A DNA stretch of 64,000 bases. It comes from Mytilus californianus. Lineage: Eukaryota > Mollusca > Bivalvia > Mytilida > Mytilidae. The translations under genes and the position numbers were made by a program. The stretch lies in assembly GCF_021869535.1 (NCBI RefSeq), contig NW_026262679.1:84503143-84567142 (forward strand), in the 5' to 3' direction. The notes beneath the pieces were generated by a model. The model had not been told where the DNA came from, did no database searches, and saw nothing but the letters and a program-made list of their open reading frames with translations. Below are positions 1-10,120 of this stretch, one piece after another; positions within the stretch are counted from its first letter, which is position 1; the number at the start of each line of letters is the position of its first letter.

Positions 1-177
1 TTTTGCTCAACTCATATTTTGTGTATGGGGACTATAGATAACAGTTCGTTTTTGACGAAAGAAAAAAAAGCAATACTGATTTTCTCTACATAAAAGTTGT
101 TATAAACTGAAACAACTAAATATATGATGATATCATACTTATTGAAGGATATCAATGCAAAAATGAACTTGTTCAAG

Positions 178-505
178 GTACGGGAGGTTTGAACTCTCGC
201 AAACATGTTTAACACCACCGCATTCTATATGCACCTCTTCTAAACCGAGAGCCTGTAATTCAGTGGTTGCCGTTGGTTGCTATTGGTCATATTTGTTTTT
301 CGTTTATTTTCATACTATAAATCATACCGTTGTGTTTTATTTCTTTTAGGTTGTTTCAAATTTTGTCATGTCGGGACCTTTCATAGCTGACTATTAGCTA
401 TGGGTTTTGCTCATAATTAAAGGCCGTACGGTGACCTATAATTGCTTAATTTAAACGACATTTGGACTCTGTTGTCTCATTAGCAATTGTACCACATCTC
501 TGTTT
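178..505 (-). repeat. R1 interspersed repeat copy
   Basis: On the minus strand this begins with a diverged GATGTGGTACAATTGC and runs through the R1 landmarks: a TAGGTCACCGTACGGCC block near 425-440, an AGCTATGAAAGG block near 378-390, and the CTGAATTACAGGCTC block near 250-260. The same landmarks in the same order occur near 4520, 7900, 12120 and 49200. A short open frame over its 3' side (from 462) starts inside the repeat and is not a gene. Confidence 0.8.
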
Positions 506-556
506 TTATCTTGTACATACATATAGGATTGTAGTCTGCAGTACGCTAACCTTTAT

Positions 557-720
557 CCTACCTCCTCTAGTGGTTACATATGTATCGCTACCTCCTTCAG
601 TAGTTACATATGTATCGCTACCTCCTTCAGTGGTTACATATGTGTCGTTACCTCCTTCAGTAGTCACATATGTGTCGCTACCTCATACAGTAGTTACATG
701 TGTATCGCTGCCTTTTTCTT
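557..720. repeat. 30-bp minisatellite, about 5.4 units
   Basis: The unit is CTACCTCCTTCAGTAGTTAC followed by ATATGTATCG, repeated with single-base changes. Because 30 is a multiple of three, one frame stays open and would read a 10-residue repeat (LPPSVVTYVS). The open frame starts inside an R1 repeat and ends in unique AT-rich sequence, so I read it as a minisatellite and not a protein. Confidence 0.9.
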
Positions 721-1267
721 CAAAAATAGATTATTATAAAACCAAATAACACAGTTGGTTGATGAATCTGTATCCTATCTTTTTCTTGTTGTTATACGAA
801 CAATAATATAAAAATTTGGCCAGTAGGTCTCTTTAATAGTAAAATATGTCATTATCAAACTCATACAAGAGAAGTTGTTTTATTAACACAACCACCATTC
901 AACTGTCCGCAACACTATAAGCATAGTAGCGTGAAATACAATGACCGATCCTCGACCATAATCAATATTTTTGAATTTGCAATTATGTTGTGCAGAATTA
1001 TAAAAAAACAACTCCTGACCAGTTGTTACAGTGATTTTTATCAATTTATTTCCTTCTCTTTCCTATTTTTTCATTTTATTTTGATAGCAAATTTGAACAT
1101 AATACCCAATGGACCTTTTAGTTACCTCTGCCAAAAAAAAAAAAAAAAAAAATTAAAAAAAAATTGAAGATAAATGATTGTACGAGTTCGCAAACAACAT
1201 AGATAAAGTTACAGTGCGAAATAAACAAAGAAATTTACAAAACCGATTTAATCATTTGACTTTGAAG
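721..1267. other. AT-rich spacer with A-rich run
   Basis: Nothing gene-like is visible. It contains an A-rich run at 1132-1165 interrupted by single T bases, possibly the degraded tail of a retroposed sequence. Confidence 0.5.
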
Positions 1268-1505
1268 ACTTAACGGGTACCACATGTGGAGCAGGATCTG
1301 CTTACCCTTCCGGAGCACCTGAGATCACCCCCAGTTTTTGGTGGGGTTCGTGTTGCTTAGTCTTTAGTTTTCTATGTTGTGTCATATGTACTATTATTTG
1401 TCTGTTTGTCTTTTTATTTTTGGCCATGGCGTTGCCAGTTCGTTTTCGATCTATGAGTTTGACGGTCCCTCTGGTATCTTTCGTCCCTCTTTCATTCATA
1501 TTATG
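1268..1505 (+). mobile_element. R4: solo 3' end of RT retroelement
   Basis: It starts with a CACATGTGGAGCAGGATCTG block, passes ACCCTTCCGGAGCACCTGAG and ends near TATCTTTCGTCCCTCTTTCA. The same block follows the reverse transcriptase remnant at 1943-2420, so R4 is best read as the 3' untranslated end of that element. Copies with only this part fit 5' truncation during target-primed reverse transcription. Other copies lie at 2425, 27438 (minus), 46857 and 62108. Confidence 0.75.
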
Positions 1506-1739
1506 TTGCCTTCTGTTATGTACAGTGATATAACAACTACTTCAATTTAAATTGAATCTGAAAGTGAGGCAAAAATTTGATAATGGCATATGTGTGAAAT
1601 AGATACTTTAATCATTTATCAATTTTTATCGTTTTTGTGTAGGCTACTACTGCCATTTTTACATCCCTACATCTGCCAAATCAAAATTATTTCTTATTTT
1701 CAAAATCAGACTACATTATGCGATGGCCGCGTACTTATA

Positions 1740-1860
1740 CAATCGTAATAGACATAAATTACAGTTGCGTAGCTAGGCCATTTTTACGTTCACGCCCGAA
1801 CCTCGAGGAGGGGTCTGGGGGCCCCAGCGGGTCCAGGACAGAGGACACCCTAGTGAGGTA
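1740..1860 (+). repeat. GC-rich repeat fragment
   Basis: A GCGTAGCTAGGCCA block followed by CACGCCCGAACCTCGAGGAG and a GGGGCCCC stretch stands out from the AT-rich surroundings. A diverged inverted copy lies near 3210-3265 (CACGCCCGGGCG, then TACGTTTACGT in the opposite sense). It looks like a dispersed repeat and has no open frame. Confidence 0.5.
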
Positions 1861-1942
1861 CGAAACCCTCTGATGATCACGCGTTATCGAGAAAGAGATA
1901 CAATTTCTATTATTAAAAACTCATCAAAATCAACAACTTTAC

Positions 1943-2420
1943 GATGATTTCATCTTCCCAATTGTGAAATTTCCATTTCTATGTAGCAACATACCAGCAG
2001 CAACTGCATATTGAGTATATATCTCCTAGCTGATACGAAATTCCAGAGCTTGCGTTTCCTATCGTGATTTCCTTGATGGTGGGTTGCTGCTTACAAGGAA
2101 GCTATTGAACCAAAGGTCCTAATAGTGAAGTTGAAATCTTTCATTCAAAATATTTACGGCCGTCATCACGAGTTGGTTGACCGTTATGGAATAACATTTT
2201 GAATGGAAACGGGGAATGCGTCAAAGAGCCAACAACCCGACCAAAGAGCAGAAAACAGCCCAACCAATGGATCTTCAATACAGCGAGAAAATCCCGCACC
2301 CGGAGGTGGGCTTCTGTTTTACAGGTGACGACGGATATGTTCCAATTTGCTGTAACCACTATCCCGTCATCTTTTCCTCCAATGTGACCTACCGAATTAG
2401 AATTATTAGAGGGTTCGTAC
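1943..2420 (+). pseudogene. Reverse transcriptase C-terminal remnant, interrupted by R7
   Basis: Reading from 1943 the plus strand gives DDFIFPIVKFPFLCSNIPAA, then LIRNSRACVSYRDFLDGG and LLLTRKLLNQ, then after a frameshift VKLKS and GRHHELVDRYGI. This is the C-terminal part of a mollusc reverse transcriptase family also seen on the minus strand at 8850-9450. In-frame stops (TGA, TAG near 2010-2030) and at least one frameshift make it dead. At about 2190 the reading is broken by an R7 element; from about 2312 the retroelement resumes (GACGACGGATATGTTCC) and runs into R4 at 2425. The RT superfamily (LINE or Penelope-like) cannot be settled here. Confidence 0.8.
2190..2311 (+). mobile_element. 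R7 short element inserted in RT remnant
   Basis: It has the R7 sequence: GGAAACGGGGAATGCGTCAA, then AACAACCCGACCAAAGAGCA, ending near CCCGCACCCGGAGGTGGG. It splits the RT reading frame of its host, so it inserted after the host element. Related copies are at 23905, 57802 (minus) and 58190. Confidence 0.75.
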
Positions 2421-2424
2421 TTAC

Positions 2425-2675
2425 ATGAGCAACACGACGGGTGAATCATGTGGAGCAAAATCTGTCTACCCTTCCGGAGCATCTAAGATAACCTCCGGTT
2501 TTTGTTTGGGGTTTGTGTTACTCAGTCTTAAGTCTTCGACGTTGTGTTTTGTACTGTTGTTTGTCTTTTCATCGTTTTTTATTTTTGTCATGGTATTGTC
2601 AGTTTTTTTTTTTGGACTGATGAATTTAAATATCCCTTTGGTATCTTTCGTCTCACTTTTATAGTCCAGTTTGGT
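2425..2675 (+). mobile_element. R4 3' end of the RT element at 1943
   Basis: It contains ATGTGGAGCAAAATCTG, CCCTTCCGGAGCATC and TATCTTTCGTCTCACTTTTA. It directly continues the RT remnant upstream and shows that R4 is that element's 3' region. Short open frames on both strands here are repeat-derived. Confidence 0.75.
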
Positions 2676-3539
2676 TTTTTTGGAAACAAATTTCATTGTG
2701 TGGATTTAGAATTTAATGGCCATTTGTTTTAGAGAAAAAAAAAATCCAAACCAGATACTTTAAAATATGTTTAAAAGGAGATGTGGGGTAAAACAATCGA
2801 CAAAATATTCAAAACTTTGTAGAGATAGTATAAAAAGCAAGTCTCCATCTCAATGTTGTCGTTCTATTAATTATTTGGACTTTATCTAATCTATCTAATT
2901 TTCTCACCCTTTTACGCGCAAATTTGAAATAATCAATTTTCATTGATGGTCAGGTGTAACATAAAAATGCAAGCCACTTATCGTATTTCAACAGATAATG
3001 AATTGCTTCAAACAAGAGTAAACTGAATAGAATTTACAGTAGATACAGACTTTGACATAAAATGAACAAATATGTAATATGATACCATTTGAGTAAAAAG
3101 TAAATTTCGTCACTTTTGTCTTCAATTACAAGTCATTGAAGAAAGCATTATAAAACTCCTGTGCTTTTAACCAGTTCTTCTTATTTATTTGGATTAAAAT
3201 ATATTTTCTCCAAAATTCATGTGCACGCCCGGGCGTTTTGACGTAAACGTAGCTGCGCGCCTGATATTATGTTTGAAATATATATACATTAAAAAAAAAA
3301 ATATTCTTCATGCTATGATATCTTATACACATATACCAATTTGATGAAACCATATGTTCTCTGATATAAAGTGTAGGTACTCTCTAGTACAACATGGAAG
3401 ACCTTCTTTTGCTTTCGCGACAGGTATAGAACAAATGGGTTGACGTTTACGCGAATTTACCTAAGTTGATATTCGTGTTTTAATTACGAAAAACTTCAAG
3501 AAAATTTTGTTTAATATTAATTCTATTGATAAATATATA
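2676..3539. other. AT-rich stretch, one inverted GC-rich repeat
   Basis: There is no gene signal. At 3210-3265 an inverted, diverged copy of the GC-rich repeat at 1740 is recognisable. I searched the plus strand for opsin upstream exons and found none. Confidence 0.5.
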
Positions 3540-3790
3540 AATAAACTCATCCTATTTACCAGGATTAATAAACATGATAAAAAGGCAAAATAAAGTACGA
3601 AATTGAAGAGTATTAAGGACTCAAAATTCCAAAGGTTTCGCCAAATACAACTTCTGAAATCTATTCCTGGGGTAGAAAATCCTTAGGATTTCGATTAATT
3701 CAAAGTTGTGTAAACAGTTATTTCAATAGCTGGCACTTCAGAGACAACTGTTCCGTTTTTTACCCAACATAAGCAGAACATTTAGTTGTA
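3540..3790 (+). repeat. R5 repeat, internally deleted
   Basis: It opens with AAACTCATCCTATTTACCAG and continues with GAAGAGTATTAAGGACTCA and AATCTATTCCTGGGGTAGAA, the order seen in the fuller R5 copies near 10225 and 40433. The GACTCATCAGTGACGCTCGA block is missing. Confidence 0.7.
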
Positions 3791-4045
3791 ATCAAAAACT
3801 TGTTTACGTCATTATTTTTCATCTTGACTGTCTTATTACTTCCTTTTCTAAGCATATTGAATTTGAAAATAAGTTTCTCATACTGTTACGAACAGCATGG
3901 GAGGTACTTTGACACAACGAAGGTGAATGCCCTTCGTGATTACTGAAAGATATATACAAATCAAACTACTAATACATTTTATAGTTTAAGTGAGATTGAA
4001 AAAAGATTTATCTGTCAATTAATTTTTTCTTCTTTTATTTTTTAG

Positions 4046-5862
4046 ATGAAAGAAAAGCACAGATCAATGAACTTCAACACATACAGTTCTCATCGAAAGA
4101 CAATATTAAAGAGAGAAATGGCAGTAACAAAGACAATCCTGTTAATGATAGGTATTGTTAAAACAGTTAAAGCCATTGTTTCAGATATTTGAATCTTTGT
4201 TTACCACACTATTTTAATCACTAATTATTGATTTTTTTGTTCCGAAAACAAATGGCTCAGATTATATCATTAAATGAAAGAACCGCTTATTAAGCAAGTA
4301 AACAAATATAAGACAAATATCATGATAAATAAAAAACAACACATCTCTTTCGCTTTGTTGCCGATTTTCACTTTTCAGTTTCGTACCATTTTGAATATGA
4401 AATATTTAGGACATAGCTTACAAAGGCAGAGATGCTACCTCTTCTCCATATCAAATACTAAAAAAGTACGACTTGGGGAGTGAATAATATGTTTCTTCAA
4501 ACTACACATATATAAAAATAAGAAGATGTGGTATGATTGCCAATGAGACAACTCTCCACAAGAGATCAAATGACACAGAAATTAACAACTATAGGTCACC
4601 GTACAGCCTTCAACAATAAGTAAAAGCCTGCAACGCATAGTCAGCTATAAAAGGACCCAAATGACAAATGTAAAACAATTTAAACTAGAAAACTAATAGC
4701 CTAATTTATGTACAAAAAAATGAAAAAAACAAATATTAGGAATCTGATGTTCAGATGTCGTTTGTTGATGTGGTTCATAAGTGTTTCTCGTTTCTCGTTT
4801 TTTATATAGATTAGACAGTTGGTTTTCCCGTTTGAATGGTTTTACTCTAGTAATTTTGGGGGCCCTTTATAGCTTACTGTTCGGTGTGAGCCAAGGCTCC
4901 GTGTTGAAGACCGTACTGTGACCTATAATGGTTTACTTTTATAAATTTTGACTTGGATGGAGAGTTGTCTCATTGGCACTCATACCACATCTTCAAATAT
5001 CTATACACAGCAAAAAACGACAACAACTGAATTAAAAGGCTCCTGACTTGGGATAGGCACATACAGAATGTGGCGGGGTTAAACTCGTTTGAAGGCGTCA
5101 ACCCTCCCCTAAACTGAAACAGTGGTGTAACAGTACAACATAAGAAGTATAAACTATAAAAATCAGTTGAAAAAGGCTTAACACATCTGATGGATACAGA
5201 TAGAAATACATCTAACAAACACACATAGTGGACGTGGACGGGTACTTATAGATCCCCACAACAAAATGACACTAATTAAAGATCTGAGAGTACTCGCAGT
5301 TACTGACAGCTATAGTTCAAAGCCAATAACAACTAATAAAACAAATTATGCATCTAAAACTAAAATATCAGCATCGTTTATAGTACTTATAGGCTGATGA
5401 TTTAGATATTTATGCACTAGCATTTGTAATCCCACAATTTACTTTATTGTAGGTGTTTTTAGTTTAGCCTGGTCACCTTATGCCATTCACTGTGTAGCAT
5501 CCATGATTGGTTGGACAAAAGGAATGTCTCCGTTTGTAGCAACTATTCCTGCTTTGATTGCAAAATCATCTGTCATATATCATCCATGTATTTATATTTC
5601 TAAAAACAGGGCGGTAAAAACTGCTCTTCTATTACATTTTAACTGCTTTAAAAAAATTAATCGCCATGCTCCTAGAGTGTTAAACAGTTTTCCTTTGAAT
5701 GTATGTGATGGGCCAAGTCCGCTTCATAAGAACGCAAAAGCTACAGACATTGTGACAGTAGACGAAGATGGTGATTTTTCAAATACACCATCAACCAGTA
5801 CAGAAAATCATGAACGTTTATATAAATTCCTTCTCAAAGATAATAAAAAAAATTCAGTTTGA
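4046..5862 (+). CDS. Opsin, 3' exons (peropsin-like; partial)
   Basis: Two spliced exons, 4046-4151 and 5453-5862, encode the last 171 residues of a retinal-binding GPCR. The acceptors TTTTTTAG and TTATTGTAG and the donor G|GTATTG fit, joined in phase 1 through a split glycine codon. Exon 1 gives the third cytoplasmic loop and start of helix 6 (KREMAVTKTILLMI). Exon 2 completes helix 6 with the opsin motif AWSPYA (visible residues 41-46) and gives helix 7, IPALIAKSSVIYHPCIY. The Schiff-base lysine is visible residue 73 (codon 5563-5565). The usual NPxxY is HPCIY. A basic helix 8 and a hydrophilic Ser/Thr-rich, acidic tail follow, ending at TGA 5860. AWSPY together with PCIY resembles peropsins (RRH type), which act as photoisomerases or sensors in membranes, but the Go, xenopsin and neuropsin groups are not excluded. 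The methionine at 4046 follows a splice acceptor and is not taken as the start; helices 1-5 are outside or unrecognised. Confidence 0.88.
4518..5350 (+). repeat. Long R1 copy in opsin intron, split by a second R1
   Basis: The first part (4518-4738) begins AGAAGATGTGGTATGATTGC and ends in an A-rich segment. The second part (about 5015-5350) continues with GGCTCCTGACTTGGG, GAATGTGGCGGGGTTAAA, CATCTGATGGATACAGAT and AGATCTGAGAGTACTCGCAG. Between them sits a minus-strand R1 (about 4739-4993). The order matches the uninterrupted copy at 7262-7985. All of it lies inside the 1.3 kb intron. Confidence 0.8.
4739..4993 (-). repeat. R1 copy nested inside another R1
   Basis: On the minus strand it starts GATGTGGTATGAGTGCCAAT and runs through the CAGTACGGTC and R1 tail landmarks. 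It is inverted relative to its host, so the pair could fold into a hairpin of about 200 bp arms within the opsin intron. Confidence 0.75.
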
Positions 5863-5937
5863 TTAATGTCTTGCGTGTTTCGTTCAAACATTGTCAATAA
5901 GTTTGACCCATTTATGTTCGTAAAAGTTTTCATTTAA

Positions 5938-5943
5938 AATAAA
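5938..5943 (+). promoter_or_regulatory. Poly(A) signal AATAAA after opsin
   Basis: AATAAA lies 76 bases past the opsin stop codon, a plausible end for a short 3' untranslated region. The motif is common in AT-rich DNA, so this is positional inference. Confidence 0.45.
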
Positions 5944-7189
5944 TTGCACCCCAGAATCTATTTTTCAAGGTCAAATAGTATAATTGTTTATTTTGATATA
6001 AACATTATATCGATTATTTTATTGGTTCCATTTAATAATCAGCAGTCTATATTAATGTCTAAGACAATAGCAATTTAAATGAATAACGAGATATGTATGA
6101 TAATAACACGTCACTGGCGCATTAAAAAACAAAATCAAAAACTGAATGCTTTCTTAGGTTTATGGATTATGAATACAAATGAAGTAACACATTTGCAAAG
6201 ATCCCCCCAAAAAAAATGAAATAATAGCACTTTATAAATTTCATGCGTCCGAAGCGCTTTAATTGATAAATTTTCATCAGGCACGCTCAAAGCCAAGTAT
6301 TTGAGAGCCACTGATCTATAAAAACCGAAACAGTTGAAGAGTAGAAGCGCAACTTGCTTGAAAACAGTTGGTTGCTTTTCCAACGCTGAAAAGTTACAAA
6401 ACTAAATTAAATTCTTTTATTTCTATATGATAGACGACTATTTTATTTCAAAAGATTAACCCTATGATTTCTATAAATCTAAGGTGACATGTGCATTAAA
6501 ATGGTAGCAGATTTGTCGAATAACAATGTTTTTGACAAAACTGTCTTGCATAGGTTGTAGCCATTATATAAACTGAGATTAAAATGTGTTAACAACGAAG
6601 ACGTGCAGTAAATGCGTATAGTGTTGAAACTGTCAAGCTCTGAAGTATTGTTGAACTTAAACACCAGATGATGGTATGCAATGGTATGACCTTTCATCAT
6701 ACGCAGTAAACTGATAAACATCAGAAGAGAAAGGACTAATTGAGTATGATGGTATATTTACGTATAAGCATAATGCCGAATTAAATTTTTCAGTTGTCGT
6801 CTTTTAATAAGAATTGAAGATACTGGTTGGTTAAACTTAAATTTGTTACAGTTTGATAAGCTTTTGAAAACATGGCGACTTGTTAGCACCAACAAAGTTT
6901 AAATTGTACTTTCACTGGATCGGTGTTTGTGCTCAAAAACGTCAGTCCTACGGTACCCATTTGTACATTAGTCAGTATTTCGTTACTTACATGACTTGGT
7001 TGAGGAATTTGTATTATTGATTTTTATTTTATCAATTATTATGCAAAAACTCAATCAGGCAAAGTTGACGTTGTATGACTTTGACTAATATGCAAGCATT
7101 TGTGGTTTTTATGATCCGATGAAAGTAATTTGAAAAAAAAAACGGATTTTTTACAATGAAATCAATATCATACTACACTTTTGAAAATA
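5944..7189. other. Spacer with one R6-like fragment
   Basis: At 6225-6330 there is CATGCGTCCGAAGCGCTT followed by CAGGCACGCTCAAAGCC, the same repeat as near 47190-47260. The rest is AT-rich and shows no exon-like reading frames; the minus-strand frame at 6479-6721 has no recognisable domain. Confidence 0.5.
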
Positions 7190-7245
7190 GGAGATGTGGC
7201 ATGATTGCCAATGAGACAACTATCTACCAGAGTTCAAAGCAATAA
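7190..7245 (+). repeat. R1 5' fragment
   Basis: GGAGATGTGGCATGATTGCC followed by AATGAGACAACTATC is an R1 start that stops after about 55 bases, head to head with the minus-strand copy that follows. Confidence 0.75.
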
Positions 7246-7261
7246 TACAAGTTTATTTCGC

Positions 7262-7985
7262 AATTCATATTGGCGATGAACTAGCTGTCAGTAACTGAGA
7301 GTACTCTCAGATCTGTACTTCGTGTCTTTTTTGTTGTGAGGATGTATAAATACCCATGCCACGTCTGGTCTGTGTTTTTGTTACTTGTTTTCTGCTTTGT
7401 ATCGATTTGATGAGTTAAGCCTTTTCCAACTGATTTTTATAGTTTGGTCATATGTTGAGCTGTTACACCACTTTTCCGGGTTATCTGGAGGGTTGGGTTG
7501 CAGTACATATGTTTTACCCCGACACACTCTATATGTGGCTGTCCCATGTCAGGAACCAGTAATTCAGTGGTTCTTTTTTCGTATCTGTGTATCATATTTG
7601 TTGCTCGTTTATTGTTTTGTACAGATTGTCCTATATTGTGCTGTTGCACCACTGTCCCAGGTTAGGGGGAGGGTTTGGTAACCGCCAAACATGTTTAACC
7701 CCGCCACATTCTGTATGTGCCTGTCCTAATTCAGGAGCCTGTAATTCAGTGGTTGTCATTTGATGCTGTATATATTTTTGCTTTTCGTTCATTGTTTTGT
7801 ACATAAATTAGGCCGTTAGTTTTCTCGTTTGAATTGTCATTGGGGCCTTTCATAACTGACTATGTATATGTATAGTATGGGTTTTGCTCATTCTTGAAGA
7901 CCGTACGGTGACCTATAGTTGTTAACTTCTATTTCATTTGGTCTCTGGTGGAGAGTTGTCTTATTGGCATTTATACCCCATCTTA
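7262..7985 (-). repeat. Near full-length R1 copy
   Basis: This is the longest uninterrupted R1 here. Read on the minus strand it runs from AAGATGGGGTATAAATGCC through CACCGTACGGTCTTCAAG, TGAATTACAGGCTCCTGA, GAATGTGGCGGGGTTAAA and a partly repeated second half, to CTGACAGCTAGTTCATCG. Open frames at 7385-7681 (plus) and 7437-7652 (minus) fall entirely within it and share the repeat's sequence, so they are not genes. Confidence 0.85.
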
Positions 7986-8384
7986 TTTTTATATATCATT
8001 TATTTATTCAATGCAAAAAAGTTCAATATTTGCAGTGGTAAATCTATGAATAATAAGGTTGAAATACGGTAACAGAACGATGAAAATACAAAATTTATAT
8101 TCAATGATTTGAATGGCAGGCAGGTCTGTAAATATTTTACATTTTATATACAGTACACATTTGTCAAATGTATGATATTCCTGCTTGCTTGTTGTGGAAA
8201 CACCAGAAATAGCGGGAAAGCTCTTTGTTTCGTCTATGTGGGTATACCCGACCACGTTGTCAATGCGCATGTGGTAACATGACATATCAATGATTTGGTC
8301 ATTTTCTGTACATTTACTATTACTAAACATTAGGAATAGATGACATTGGCCTGATTTGGCACAGTTTTTTTGCAAATATTTCTT
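7986..8384 (-). other. Unrecognised minus-strand open frame (8004-8375)
   Basis: A 123-codon frame on the minus strand starts at 8375. It contains six cysteines in its first 80 residues and a hydrophobic stretch near residues 94-110. I recognise no domain and no splice sites. Its left edge abuts an R1 copy and its right edge an R5 fragment, so it may be chance or repeat-derived. Confidence 0.2.
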
Positions 8385-8545
8385 TTACTGCTCATCAACT
8401 TCGTTATTCATTTGGCCTTCGAATTATTTTGGTTTAAGCACCACTTATAAGTCTTATATAGACATAACGCAGTTCTATCATATTTAATTGTAAGCCTGTT
8501 CTCTTTGATTATTTTTCACAACCGAATGGTAGATGTCATTGCTAG
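8385..8545 (-). repeat. Diverged R5 fragment
   Basis: On the plus strand CATCAACTTCGTTATTCATT and then CACTTATAAGTCTTATATAG correspond to the minus strand of R5 (the CGAAGTTGAAGAGCATTGAG and GACTCATCAGTG parts). It is strongly diverged. Confidence 0.55.
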
Positions 8546-8849
8546 AGAACGTTTCATGAACAAAAGTATAACTATCCCGGTAGTCTGGACTCCTGTGATG
8601 ATTGATTGCCTAACGTCAAATAACAAGTATTTCATAAATATTTAGGAGAAGAAAAAAACATTAACAACTAATACCATTAGTTGGTCTAGCAAGGAAGGTC
8701 CACTGTGATGAAGGGCGGGACATTTGAACTGAAAATGGAATACAAGTTATGAATGTTGAATAAGGGGATTTTCCTAGCTACATGCCACTCACGAAAACGT
8801 TAGACAATTGTTGCTAAGGTTCCTTGAGAGAGTGACACACACCTCACAC

Positions 8850-9450
8850 AATTTGAACATATTAGTTTTCATCTGTGAAACAGATATTCCATAACGGTCA
8901 ACCAACTCGTGATGGCGTCCGTAAAATTTTGAAGGCATATTTCAACTTAACTACTTAGAACTCTTGGTTTAATATCTTACATGTGACCAGCAACCCTCTA
9001 TTACGTAAATCATGATACAAAATACAAGCCCTGGAATATCGTATCAACTTGGAGATATATACTCCATATGCAAGCGCTACATAGAAATGAAAAGTTCACA
9101 ATTGGGGAGCTGAAATCATCTCTTTCGTCGTAAGGTTTTGTTTTCAACCGACCCTCATTGTCAATTTCTATATGTAAGTCAAGATATGAGGCAGAATTTA
9201 CTGTATCTGTTGTATCCTTTATCTCAAGTTCGATGGGATAGATGCGTCCAACATAGTCACCAAACTTTGAATTATTTAGTGAGATTACATCATCTTTATA
9301 GCGGAAAGTGAAGTTAAAGGATAATGCTATATTCTCTTCTTTCTTCCTAAGAAGCTTCTGCATGAAGTCAGCCTCATACGTAAATATATATATATATAAA
9401 TATATATGAATAAAGGATAAAATCGACAAGAAGAGGATCACAGTTGGTTC
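8850..9450 (-). pseudogene. Reverse transcriptase remnant with YKDD box
   Basis: Read on the minus strand, the order is GTNCDPLLVDFILYSY (about 9450-9395), then after a TA-rich interruption EADFMQKLLRKKEENIAL, the catalytic box RYKDDVISLNN (about 9300-9270), SASYLDLHIEIDNEGRLK, YDERDDFSSPIVNFSFLC, and downstream GLLVTCKILNQ and GRHHELVDRYGISVSQM (about 8905-8860). These are motifs of the fingers, palm and thumb of an RT. A TA-dinucleotide expansion shifts the frame just before EADF, and further shifts and stops follow 9010. It is a 5'-truncated dead copy of the family at 1943. The aspartate pair is intact; the residue before it is K where I would expect I or V. Confidence 0.85.
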
Positions 9451-9519
9451 CCAAAGTTTTTTTAACCCCAAAGTATAGATAGCTTGATTTGACATAAATG
9501 TTTAGATGTTATTTTTTTA

Positions 9520-9720
9520 CTTTCAGTGCTCTTCAGCCTCGTTATTTATTTTTCCTTCAATTGGTTTGATTGGAGAGCCACTGGTCAGTCTTATGTAGAC
9601 AAAACGCAAGTCCGTCGTATTGAATTATAAGGTGATCAAGGTTTTTCCCAAACGGTCCTTTGTTTTTACATGTTGATTGATTGCTGGTTCTGTTTATACC
9701 TTGTGGTAAATATTCAATGT
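9520..9720 (-). repeat. R5 fragment
   Basis: The plus strand shows CAGTGCTCTTCAGCCTCGTT, then GAGAGCCACTGGTCAGTC and AGACAAAACGCAAGTCCGTC, the reverse complement of the R5 middle. It follows a TATAGATAGCTTGATTTG block that precedes R5 here and near 11330. Confidence 0.65.
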
Positions 9721-9869
9721 ATTTTCAGGAGGATTGTTTCAAATGAGTAAATTTTTCAAACGTTGCTGACTATAGCTCCAATGATTTTTCTTAAGGTATT
9801 CCAGTCAAATAAAACTGTCAATTAGTCCTATTCTACATATTTATTTACCGCGAAAGCTGACGTGTTCAG

Positions 9870-10120
9870 GCTAAGACAAATAAATGCACATGTTTGTGTG
9901 TGTACAAGCATTAATTAATCGTAAAATCTGTTTTAAAATCAGTCTAAAAGCAATACCAAAAAATGGCTCCTCTCAGATATGATGTATGTGGTTGTTAGGG
10001 CAAACTGACACTACGTGCAATCAAATAGTTGTGTTGAGTTGTGTGAATGATTACAAAGAAGCCAATCACATAATGTGCATACAACATATGTATTACGTTT
10101 GTAAACACAACAACTAATTC
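9870..10120 (+). repeat. Paralogous block, first copy
   Basis: A block with AATCGTAAAATCTGTTTTAA, AAAAGCAATACCAAAAAATG, GGCAAACTGACACTACGTGC and ACAACATATGTATTACGTTT recurs in diverged form at 11535-11795 in the same orientation. It is not coding; the two share several indels. Confidence 0.8.

Noticed and set aside
3392-3422. Short splice-flanked frame (CTCTAG then ATGGAAGACC... then CAG|GTATAG) as an opsin upstream exon
   Set aside because: The twelve or so residues do not resemble any opsin segment, and such AG/GT pairs are common by chance.
7385-7985. 98-codon plus-strand frame and overlapping minus-strand frame
   Set aside because: Both lie wholly inside a near full-length R1 repeat whose other copies do not keep the frame.
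8004-8375. 123-codon minus-strand frame with several cysteines
   Set aside because: No domain, no splice sites, and it sits between R1 and R5 fragments; kept only as an unrecognised region with low confidence.
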